Source: DASSUC01 sp035649895 (GTDB taxonomy: Bacteria > Actinomycetota > Actinomycetes > Mycobacteriales > Micromonosporaceae). Taken from it: a stretch of 51,890 nucleotides of DNA. The position numbers and the translations under genes are program-made. The notes under the pieces were generated by a model that made no database searches, was not told the DNA's origin, and saw only the letters and a list, made by a program, of their open reading frames with translations. The first letter of the stretch is position 1; every line of letters starts with the position of its first letter. Location of the stretch: the NCBI GenBank assembly GCA_035649895.1, contig DASRIS010000134.1, forward strand, positions 1 to 51,890. Reading direction: 5' to 3'. This document shows positions 18,003 through 24,671 of this stretch, in pieces.

Positions 18003-20755
18003 TTGCCACCCCCCAGGCTCAGCGCGAGCACCCCGCGCTCGGGGAAGCTCGGGTTGTTGTCCAGCCGGGCGACCTCCAGCCGGCCCATCGCCAGCACACC
18101 CTTGGCCAGGTTGGCCGCGTTGGCCGCACCCGTCTGGCCCCGGCGGGCGAACGTGTACACCCGCACCGACGCCACGCCCGGCACCGACTGCGCGGCCGCC
18201 AGCACCGGGCTGAGGTAGACCGGCTGGCCGAAGGTGAAGCTGTCCGGATGGAACAGCGCCGGCCGCCCGTCCGGCAGCCGCCCGCTGCCAAGCACCGCAA
18301 GCAGGTCGCGGCGCACCGCAGCGCGGAAGTGCTCCGGCTGCACGCAGACATGGAGCCCGAGGTCGAGCGCGACGTACGCCGGCCCGTCCACCTCCAGGTC
18401 GTACCCTGCCATGCGGTAGCGCTCGAGGTGCGCCCGCAGCTCGGTCTCCAGCTCGGGCGTCACCTCCCCGCCACCGAGCGGGTCGACGGTGACGAAGACC
18501 GTGTGCCAGCTGCCGGTCCAGCGGAACGTGGCCGCTGCCCGCTGCACCCGCGGGTGGCGCCGGGCGACCTCGGCGTAGTCGGCCTCGGTCACCGCCCGCT
18601 CCTGCACCTTGAACGCCTCGGGCGCGTCACGGCGTACGTCCTCGGCGCGCTCCGGGTCCACCCCGCCGGCCGCGGGCAGCGGGTTACGCACCCAGGACAC
18701 CCGGCTGTCAAGCGTGGCCACGTGCGCCAAGGCCTCGGCGCCGATGTTGCCGGCAACGCCGTTGCCGACCCGGTAGCGTGCGGTGAACGCGGTCTGCGCG
18801 GCCGGCCGGCGGCCGTGCACGCCGTCCCCGAAGCGCACCCGGGCGGTGCCGTCGTGCTCGGTCTCCAGCACCAGCTCGGCCGCTTCCGGCCCGCTGGCGA
18901 GCAGGTCGGCCCGGGGCAGCCAGTCGTCGGTGACCGGGCCGAGCGCTCCACTGAGGACCACCGCCGGCCGGGCCAGCCGGGGTGAGGCCGCGGTGACCGC
19001 GCTCGCCGCCACCGGCCGCCCGCGCACCACCAGCTGGCCGGCGCCAGCGGTCACCCGTACCACGGTGGCGCCGTCGCTGACCGACCACTCCCCGTCGCCG
19101 CCGGCGACCACGGCCGGCCCGGCCTGGAACAGGATTCCGTGCGCCGCCAGCCAGTCGTGCAGCCCGGTGGAGAAGCTGCGGGCGGCCAGGTCGGCCAGCA
19201 GCGTCGGGGTCGACACTGAGGAGAAGCGCACCGGCGCGGTGACGTCCACGGTGTGGGCGACCGGGCCACGGGCCAGCGTGGGCTGGAACCGGACCGGCAC
19301 GGGCACCACCGGGGGGTCCTGGCACGGCGGCGTGCCGCCCGCGGCCGCGTACACCCGGGTTGCCGCAGGCACCACGCCAAGGTCCTCGCCGGCGACCGTG
19401 GCCCCGTGGTCGGCCACCACGATGTTGCCCCAGGCGACGCCGACCTCCAAGAACGTGGCATCGGCGTCGCCCGCGGCCGGCAGGGTGGCGGACACGCACA
19501 GCGGGAACGGCAGCGCGTCAGCCGCGTCCCACTCGATCCGGGTGACGTCGACCTCGTCGTCGTCGGGCGGGTCGTCGAAGAGCCCGCCGGACGGGTCCTC
19601 CCCCGGCACCACCGCGGTCAGCCGCACCGGCCACCGGTGCGCCACGTCCGCGTCCTCGGCCCGCCCCGTGGTCGGGCTCGTCGTCTCGGCGAGCACCAGC
19701 AGGTCGCCCGCCTTGAGGTTGGGGTAGTGCCCGCGCAGGGTCGCCGAGCACGCCCCGCGGGGCAGGCAGCAGTCCCGGTCGCCCCAGGTGTAGAAGGGCA
19801 GCACGTCGTGGTCTGGGTAGAGCACCGCCGGCTCGGCCGTCTCGAAGACCACGGCGCCCGCCGCCAGCGCGGCCCGGTGCTCGCCGCCGCCGGGCACGAC
19901 CCGGTCCGGCACCCCGGCGGTACGGGTGAGCAGCGGCGTGCCCGCCGGCAGGGTCACCCCGTCCGTGGTCACGCCGGCGCGTACCAGGGCCCGGGCGGCG
20001 CAGCCCTCGTGCACCAGGTAGTCCACCAGCCGGGCGTGCCGGCGCAGCGAGACCCGGCTGCGGGCGGTGCCCAGGAACGCCTCGGTGGCGACCGCGTCCT
20101 GCCGGTAGGACAGCTGGTCGCCGGCGTAGGCGAGCAGCTCCACCAGGGCCACCCCGAGGTCGGCCGGGCTGCGCTCGCGCCAGTCCGGGGCGAGCAGGCT
20201 GATGCGGTCCAGCAGCAGCCGGCGCAGGCTCGGGTAGTCCTTGGCGAGGTAGTCGATGGCCGGGGCGGGCGCCACAGCGGGCGGGCAGGCCACGACCTCG
20301 CGGCAGTCGAAGTCCGAGCCGCACTCGACCTTGAAGGAGAACGGGACCTCGGCGAGCAGCGGGTCGAAGGTGGACGGTGGGGCGCTGCTGCCGGGGCCGG
20401 CCACGATGTGCAGCGTGTACCAGGAGAAGTCGCCCCGGTCTGCGGTGCGCACGACCAGCACGTGGTCCAGGTCGGTCAGGCCGTCCACAAGGGACGGAGC
20501 CTCTCCCGCCGGCAGCGCGTCACCGGCAGCGGCCCACTCGACGGCGACCGTACGGATCCGCTCGCCGCCGTCGATGCGTACCTGTGTGGCGGCGATCCCC
20601 GCCGCGGGCCGCAGCAGGCGGACGAAGAGGGTCCGCTGGCGCAGCGCCTCGCTCGGCGCCTCGGAGTCGCTGACCTCGACGTACTCGATGCCGTTGAGCG
20701 CGCCGGCCCGCTTGACCGCCGCCAGCCGCCGCTCCTGGCAGCACAGGTACCTCAC
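17999..20755 (-). CDS. putative baseplate assembly protein (gpJ/gp6-like), first copy
   Basis: A 918-aa baseplate wedge protein. It starts at the GTG at 20755 that overlaps the gp25 stop (GTGA); the open frame further upstream is overlap noise. Residues ~1-130 form a beta-rich domain. Then DYLAKDYPSLRRLLLDRISL and SPADLGVALVELLAYAGDQL, YRQDAVATEAFLGTARSRVS give the characteristic baseplate-assembly helical region near 200-280. The C-terminal half has RVRFGDGVHGRRPAAQTAFT, YRVGNGVAGNIG, RNPLPAAGGVDPE and ERAVTEADYAEVARRHPRVQ, the baseplate_J pattern shared with the next gene. It is directly downstream of gp25, matching the order seen in contractile tails (gp25, then gp6-type wedge). Confidence 0.88.
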   Translation of the reverse strand: MRYLCCQERRLAAVKRAGALNGIEYVEVSDSEAPSEALRQRTLFVRLLRPAAGIAATQVRIDGGERIRTVAVEWAAAGDALPAGEAPSLVDGLTDLDHVLVVRTADRGDFSWYTLHIVAGPGSSAPPSTFDPLLAEVPFSFKVECGSDFDCREVVACPPAVAPAPAIDYLAKDYPSLRRLLLDRISLLAPDWRERSPADLGVALVELLAYAGDQLSYRQDAVATEAFLGTARSRVSLRRHARLVDYLVHEGCAARALVRAGVTTDGVTLPAGTPLLTRTAGVPDRVVPGGGEHRAALAAGAVVFETAEPAVLYPDHDVLPFYTWGDRDCCLPRGACSATLRGHYPNLKAGDLLVLAETTSPTTGRAEDADVAHRWPVRLTAVVPGEDPSGGLFDDPPDDDEVDVTRIEWDAADALPFPLCVSATLPAAGDADATFLEVGVAWGNIVVADHGATVAGEDLGVVPAATRVYAAAGGTPPCQDPPVVPVPVRFQPTLARGPVAHTVDVTAPVRFSSVSTPTLLADLAARSFSTGLHDWLAAHGILFQAGPAVVAGGDGEWSVSDGATVVRVTAGAGQLVVRGRPVAASAVTAASPRLARPAVVLSGALGPVTDDWLPRADLLASGPEAAELVLETEHDGTARVRFGDGVHGRRPAAQTAFTARYRVGNGVAGNIGAEALAHVATLDSRVSWVRNPLPAAGGVDPERAEDVRRDAPEAFKVQERAVTEADYAEVARRHPRVQRAAATFRWTGSWHTVFVTVDPLGGGEVTPELETELRAHLERYRMAGYDLEVDGPAYVALDLGLHVCVQPEHFRAAVRRDLLAVLGSGRLPDGRPALFHPDSFTFGQPVYLSPVLAAAQSVPGVASVRVYTFARRGQTGAANAANLAKGVLAMGRLEVARLDNNPSFPERGVLALSLGGGK

Positions 20756-21126
20756 GGCCCACCCGCCCCGGGCGCGGTGAACCGGTCCACCCGGCGCTGC
20801 TGGCTGCGCAGGGCGACGTAGCGGACGGCGACCTCGAGCACGCCGCCGGTCGAGGTCACCTCGACCGCCTCCACCGCGACCAGGTGCCCCAGCCACTGCT
20901 GCAACGCGCCCTGGACCAGCGCCTGGGTGGTGGCGGCCACGGCCACGCTGTTCGGCTCGAAGGTCAGCGCCAGCAGGCCGCTGCCGAAGTCTGGCCGCAT
21001 CACCCGCTCACCGGGCGCGGTGAACAGCACCTGGGCGATGAGGTCGCGCAGGTGCTCGTCCTCGCCGGCGCCCGCGGTACGCCCGGACGCGTCGAACCGG
21101 TACGGGAAGCCCAGCTGCTGGCTCAC
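20752..21126 (-). CDS. GPW/gp25-family baseplate protein
   Basis: A 124-aa protein with the gp25-like fold signature: FPYRFDASGRTA at the N-terminus, DLIAQVLFTAPGERVMRPDFGSGLLALTFEP in the middle, and the family's terminal strand VEVTSTGGVLEVAVRYV. The RVMRPDFGSGL core is the most conserved part of this family (T4 gp25, P2 gpW, Afp9). The protein clamps sheath to baseplate wedges and is one of the most reliable markers of contractile injection systems. The GTG start overlaps the PAAR-like gene's stop by four bases. Confidence 0.92.
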   Translation of the reverse strand: MSQQLGFPYRFDASGRTAGAGEDEHLRDLIAQVLFTAPGERVMRPDFGSGLLALTFEPNSVAVAATTQALVQGALQQWLGHLVAVEAVEVTSTGGVLEVAVRYVALRSQQRRVDRFTAPGAGGP

Positions 21127-21440
21127 GTCGCCACCACCCGCGGCTGGACGGTGACCGGCAGCAGCGGCGTGCCGGTCGGCGTGCACACCGACTGGCCGGC
21201 CTGCACCGCCACCGGCACCCCGAGCGCCAGCACCCGGGTCGCGCCGGCGACCCACTGCGCGGTGACACAGGGCGGGGTGGAGGTGCCCGACAGCGCGCAC
21301 CCCGCCACCGCGTACGGCGAGGCGACCGTGACCACCGGCTGCCCGCTGACCAGCACCCGGGGCACCGGCGCGGTGGGCTGCGCCGGGCCCGCGTGGCTGC
21401 ACGTGACGGTCGCTCCCAGGTGGACGATGGGGCCGGGCAT
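21123..21440 (-). CDS. PAAR-like spike-tip protein
   Basis: A 105-aa protein beginning MPGPIVHLGATVTCSHAG, with four cysteines and His residues placed as in PAAR/DUF4280-like tips. It is rich in short strands and turns (RVLVSGQPVVTVASPYAV, CALSGTSTPPC, WVAGATRVLALGVPVAVQ, SVCTPTGTPLLPV). In contractile systems such a protein (Afp10 equivalent) caps the beta-helical spike and binds a metal ion. Location between the gpV-like spike (3 bp upstream) and gp25 fits this role. The assignment rests on composition and position; no HMM was run. Confidence 0.75.
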   Translation of the reverse strand: MPGPIVHLGATVTCSHAGPAQPTAPVPRVLVSGQPVVTVASPYAVAGCALSGTSTPPCVTAQWVAGATRVLALGVPVAVQAGQSVCTPTGTPLLPVTVQPRVVAT

Positions 21441-21443
21441 CGC

Positions 21444-21959
21444 TCACACCACCGTCAGCGCGCCGAGGTTGATGTCCACGGTGGGGCCGGTCAGCGAGAT
21501 CACCGCGCCCTTGCCGTTGGAGATCACGATGCCCACGTCGGTGACGGAGATCATCGCTCCGGTCGTGGTCTGCAGCTGGATGCCGCCGGTCGGGCCGGGC
21601 ACGTCGCTGATGACGATGCCGTTCTTGAGCGTGGTCTGCAGCGTGATGCCGGGGACGCCGGGCGGCACCATCAAGGCCAGCTTCGGCGTCTCCGCCGCCG
21701 ACCCCCAGAAGCCGCCCACCCAGATCGGGTGGTCCGGGTCGCCCTGCTCGAACTCGACCCAGACCCCGGCGCCGATGGCCGGCACGGTGAACATGCCGTT
21801 GTTGATGCCGCTGGCCGGCAGGCACGGCATGGCCCAGCTGCTCGGCGAGAAGCCGCCGACGCCGGGCACGATCGCCTGGATGCGGCCGATCTGCATCGGG
21901 TCGATGTTGTTGACCACCGTGCCGCGGTACTTTCCGTAGTAGCGCTTCGCCTCGTTCAT
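21444..21959 (-). CDS. gpV/gp5-like baseplate spike protein
   Basis: A 171-aa phage baseplate assembly protein V-like spike. An OB-fold N-terminus (KYRGTVVNNIDPMQIGRIQA, VPAIGAGVWVEFEQGDPDHP, WVGGFWG) leads into a repetitive C-terminus of short alternating strands (GITLQTTLKNGIVISD, GGIQLQTTTGAMISV, GIVISNGKGAVISLTGP), as expected for a trimeric beta-helical needle. The WVEFEQGDPDHPIWVGGFWG motif is characteristic of VgrG/gp5 OB folds. The ATG at 21959 overlaps the gp27-like hub's stop (ATGA). Together the two proteins equal Afp8/VgrG, split into separate genes as in many phages. Confidence 0.9.
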   Translation of the reverse strand: MNEAKRYYGKYRGTVVNNIDPMQIGRIQAIVPGVGGFSPSSWAMPCLPASGINNGMFTVPAIGAGVWVEFEQGDPDHPIWVGGFWGSAAETPKLALMVPPGVPGITLQTTLKNGIVISDVPGPTGGIQLQTTTGAMISVTDVGIVISNGKGAVISLTGPTVDINLGALTVV

Positions 21960-23089
21960 ACCGGCACCTTCGGAAGGGTTGACAGCAGCCCGTTGCGGGC
22001 CAGCTGGAACGACTGCTTGTACTCGCCGCGCCGGATGGAGTGGGTCACCTTCGACACGTAGTGCAGGCCGTCGAAGGCCTCGCCGGCCCCGCGCACGCCG
22101 ACCAGCTGGCGGGACCGCAGGATCCCGCCGTAGCGGGCCACGTCGAGGGTGCCGTTGCCGAAGACCGCGTCGGAGTGCGCCGATGCGTAGGCGAGGCCTT
22201 GCAGCAGGGCCACCCACGGCTTGGACTTGGCCGTGTAGTCCAGCTTGGTCAGCTTGGGTGGCAGCGGCGGGACCAGGCCGAGCGGGGGCGACAGCGGGTT
22301 GAGGTCGGGGATCGGGACGCCGAGCGGGGCCTTGGAGAGCTGCTCCTGGATCATGACGATCGGCATCTCCTTGCGCTCCTTGTCGAACTGGAACGCCAGC
22401 GAGTCGACGTTGCGGTGCGGCGGGTCCAGGTCGAGGCTGAGCGCGTGCTGCGGCATGCCAACCCGGATCTCCGGGCCGAAGTAGGCGCGGCTGGTGCCCA
22501 CCACCGGGCCCGGGTCGAGGTAGAAGACGTAGCCGGCGGAGGCCGCCAGCGACCTGATGTAGGCGTAGTCGGTGCCCTGGTGCTGCGGGATCCGCTCGAT
22601 CGGGATGGGCACGTCCTCGATGACCGTGGGGATGACCATCGGGACCACGCCGAACCCGACATACTTGAGCAGCGCCAGGTTGACCCGCGCATAGGCCGGC
22701 ATCGCCGGGTACGGCAGGCCGTCCAGCTCGATCCAGTCCATCATCGCGGACAGGTCCTTGCCCTTGGCCACGAACACCGGGCCGGACTCGCCCTCGCGCA
22801 GCTCGTGGTGGGTCATCACGCCGTCCATGAGCACCTCGGCGGTGCCGCCGATGGCGGCGACGATGACCACCCGCACCACCGGGACGGTGGCGCCGCCGGT
22901 CAGCAGGAACAGCGTGTGCAGCGGCGAGCGGCGGGAGAGCCGGAAGGTCAGCTCGAACCCGCTCTGCGTGTCCCCGGAGCCGGTCTCGACCTGGACCGAC
23001 TGCAACGCGTCGAGGACCTCGCGGCCCGCCGGCACCGGCACCAGCGGTCCGATGTAGAGGGACAGGCGTACGCCCGCGCTACCCAGCAT
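21956..23089 (-). CDS. gp27/gpD-like hub protein
   Basis: A 377-aa hub protein of the phage late control D / VgrG N-terminal (T4 gp27) type. It forms the trimeric adaptor between the six-fold tube and three-fold spike. Characteristic features are the ETGSGDTQSGFELTFRLS strands near residue 40, GVMTHHELREGES, VFVAKGKDLSAMMDWIELDG (the hub domain), the QGTDYAYIRSLAASAGYVFY segment, and a late GLHYVSKVTHSIRRGEYKQSF segment typical of gpD-like proteins. Its start overlaps the LysM gene by 11 bases. Confidence 0.88.
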   Translation of the reverse strand: MLGSAGVRLSLYIGPLVPVPAGREVLDALQSVQVETGSGDTQSGFELTFRLSRRSPLHTLFLLTGGATVPVVRVVIVAAIGGTAEVLMDGVMTHHELREGESGPVFVAKGKDLSAMMDWIELDGLPYPAMPAYARVNLALLKYVGFGVVPMVIPTVIEDVPIPIERIPQHQGTDYAYIRSLAASAGYVFYLDPGPVVGTSRAYFGPEIRVGMPQHALSLDLDPPHRNVDSLAFQFDKERKEMPIVMIQEQLSKAPLGVPIPDLNPLSPPLGLVPPLPPKLTKLDYTAKSKPWVALLQGLAYASAHSDAVFGNGTLDVARYGGILRSRQLVGVRGAGEAFDGLHYVSKVTHSIRRGEYKQSFQLARNGLLSTLPKVPV

Positions 23090-23447
23090 CGCCGGCTCCC
23101 GGCATGCCCTCGGGCGCGGTGATGCGTAGCCGCCGGCCGACGCGGGCGGTCAGCTCCCCCGGGTCGGCCGGCGGGTTGGCGTCGGCGATGCGCCACCACA
23201 GCTGCGCGTCGGCGAGGTACCGGGCGGCGATGAGGTCGAGCCGGTCACCCTCGACCACCTCGTGCTCGCCGAGGGCGGCCAGCCGCTCCGGCTGCGGCAC
23301 GAACCGCCGGGCCAGGTGCGGGACCGGCGGCCGGCCGCCACCCGGGTCGTACGTCACCACGGGCGTGGCGGCGTACCGGCTGGTGGGCGGGTAGCTGGTC
23401 GCCGGCAGCGCACCAGCCTCGATGAGCAGCTGCACCGGATCCTTCAT
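23079..23447 (-). CDS. LysM-domain CIS protein (Afp7 C-terminal-like)
   Basis: A 122-aa protein with GAAAGGCGG before its ATG at 23447. Residues ~55-115 form a single LysM-like fold (LAALGEHEVVEGDRLDLIAA, YLADAQLWWRIADANPPADP, RVGRRLRITAPEG), corresponding to the LysM/tail-tube-initiator part of Afp7/gp53 proteins that join hub and tube. The N-terminal 50 residues are flexible and proline-rich. In many systems the CIS_tube domain and LysM are fused; here they are on consecutive genes separated by a 52-bp gap that contains a repeat element. Confidence 0.82.
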   Translation of the reverse strand: MKDPVQLLIEAGALPATSYPPTSRYAATPVVTYDPGGGRPPVPHLARRFVPQPERLAALGEHEVVEGDRLDLIAARYLADAQLWWRIADANPPADPGELTARVGRRLRITAPEGMPGAGDAG

Positions 23448-23454
23448 GGTGCCG

Positions 23455-23502
23455 CCTTTCGTTCGCGACTGCGGGGCTCGCAAGCTCGCTCCTCGCGCTT
23501 CA
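23455..23502. repeat. GCGAGC-type intergenic repeat starting at a stop codon
   Basis: On the minus strand the element begins at the TGA of the CIS_tube gene and reads AAGCGCGAGGAGCGAGCTTG, then CGAGCCCCGCAGTCGCGAAC, then GAAAGG. From memory, very similar sequences recur after stop codons in Micromonospora-type genomes. Within this window its closest analogue is 15420-15458. Confidence 0.5.
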
Positions 23503-24159
23503 CGGCAACCCCTCGATGCCGAGTGCCGACAGGGTGACCGGGCTGGCCTTGCCGGCCAGGCCCTCCTTGGCTTGCAGGTAGCTCATGAACACGCCACCGC
23601 CGCGGTGGGCGAAGCCCAGGTCGTCGACGGAGAGCACGCGCAGCCCGAGCGAGACCTTGGCCCGGATCGGGTTGAGGTTGGGGTCGAACGCCTCCTCGGT
23701 GACCGACAGCTCGGTGAGGCGCACCGGGACGATGCGGCTGCGGCTCCAGACGAACAGCGTCAGCGGGGCCTCGACCGGCAGCACCTCGAGCGTGCCGCTG
23801 GCGGCGAGCGCGTCGTTGGCGAGCAGGTCCGCGCTATGCGGGTAGGCCAGCGTCTCCAGCACCGCGAGCTGGGGGTGCAGCCCGCTGGAGACGGCTGTGG
23901 CGTGCTGGTCCGGCAGCTCGAGCTGGTCGGTGGCGTCGAGGACCGCCTCCAGCTTGATGGTCTCCACCGGGGTGCCCTTCAGCCGCAGCGCCTGGGAGCG
24001 GTCGCCGCCCTCGCCGCCGGCCGCCTGGATCTGCAACGACCGGGTGAGCGTGTCCGGGTTGTACTGGAGCGAGATCACCCTCAGCAGGGCACCGCCGGCC
24101 GGGTCGACCAGCACGAGCCCGCCCTTGAGCAGCTTCGGGGAGCCGGGGAACGCGGTCAT
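23500..24159 (-). CDS. CIS_tube-domain protein (Afp7-like tube initiator)
   Basis: A 219-aa protein with the contractile-injection-system tube N-terminal pattern: LVLVDPAGGALLRVISLQYN followed by PDTLTRSLQIQAAGG, then TIKLEAVLDATDQLE, PQLAVLETLAYP, a LEVLPVEAPLTLFVWSRSR strand pair and PVRLTELSVTEEAFDPNLNP. The NPDTL/ PxxLTFxWG-like core marks PF19266-type proteins that sit between hub and first tube ring. Its start overlaps the 171-aa gene's stop (ATGA). Confidence 0.85.
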   Translation of the reverse strand: MTAFPGSPKLLKGGLVLVDPAGGALLRVISLQYNPDTLTRSLQIQAAGGEGGDRSQALRLKGTPVETIKLEAVLDATDQLELPDQHATAVSSGLHPQLAVLETLAYPHSADLLANDALAASGTLEVLPVEAPLTLFVWSRSRIVPVRLTELSVTEEAFDPNLNPIRAKVSLGLRVLSVDDLGFAHRGGGVFMSYLQAKEGLAGKASPVTLSALGIEGLP

Positions 24160-24671
24160 CTTCGGTCACCGCCGGGTTCAGGGAGCAGGTGCGTCTCGGT
24201 GTGCGGGCGCAGCGTGCGGGCGTACCCGTCGATGGTCGTAGCCGCGTAGGCGAGTATCCGGTCGACCGTGCCGGCGCCTGGGATCGCGTAGAGGGTGAGC
24301 CCACGGTCGGGGTAGACCCACTCGCTGCCGGCCACTCGGACCGAGCCCAGCCACGCGTCCCACCGCGCCACCGGCGGGCCCAGCTCGGCGAGGAGCGCGT
24401 CGAGGTCTCCGGCCGGCCGTGCGCCCTCGGCGTCCAGCAGCACGACCCGCTCATGCCGGCACCAGATGCGGATGCCCCAGGGGAACCCGTCGAGCGTGGC
24501 GGTGACCCATTCAGCGGGTTCGAAGAGGCTGCCGAGCTTGCCGGCGCCGGCGAAGTCGGAGTCCACTGTGGCCAGCCGGGCGACGTCGTCCAGGCGGGTG
24601 TCTGACGCCAGGCCGCGCCAGCCGCGCAGGTCGCGCCGCGTGAACGAGGCCAGTGGCTCGTAGGCGCCCAT
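24156..24671 (-). CDS. conserved-looking CIS-operon protein of unknown function (171 aa)
   Basis: The product begins MGAYEPLASFTRRDLRGWRG and contains VARLATVDSDFAGAGKLGSL, a VTATLDGFPWGIRIWCRHERVV strand pair and a WDAWLGSVRVAGSEWVYPDR segment; it ends in a basic tail. No transmembrane or signal segment is present and I do not recognise the family. Its ATG is fused to the stop of the DUF4157 gene (TAATG) and its stop overlaps the CIS_tube gene start. It is therefore made in fixed ratio with the putative cargo. A chaperone, adaptor or immunity role for the DUF4157 protein is possible; a baseplate component is the alternative. Confidence 0.7.
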   Translation of the reverse strand: MGAYEPLASFTRRDLRGWRGLASDTRLDDVARLATVDSDFAGAGKLGSLFEPAEWVTATLDGFPWGIRIWCRHERVVLLDAEGARPAGDLDALLAELGPPVARWDAWLGSVRVAGSEWVYPDRGLTLYAIPGAGTVDRILAYAATTIDGYARTLRPHTETHLLPEPGGDRR

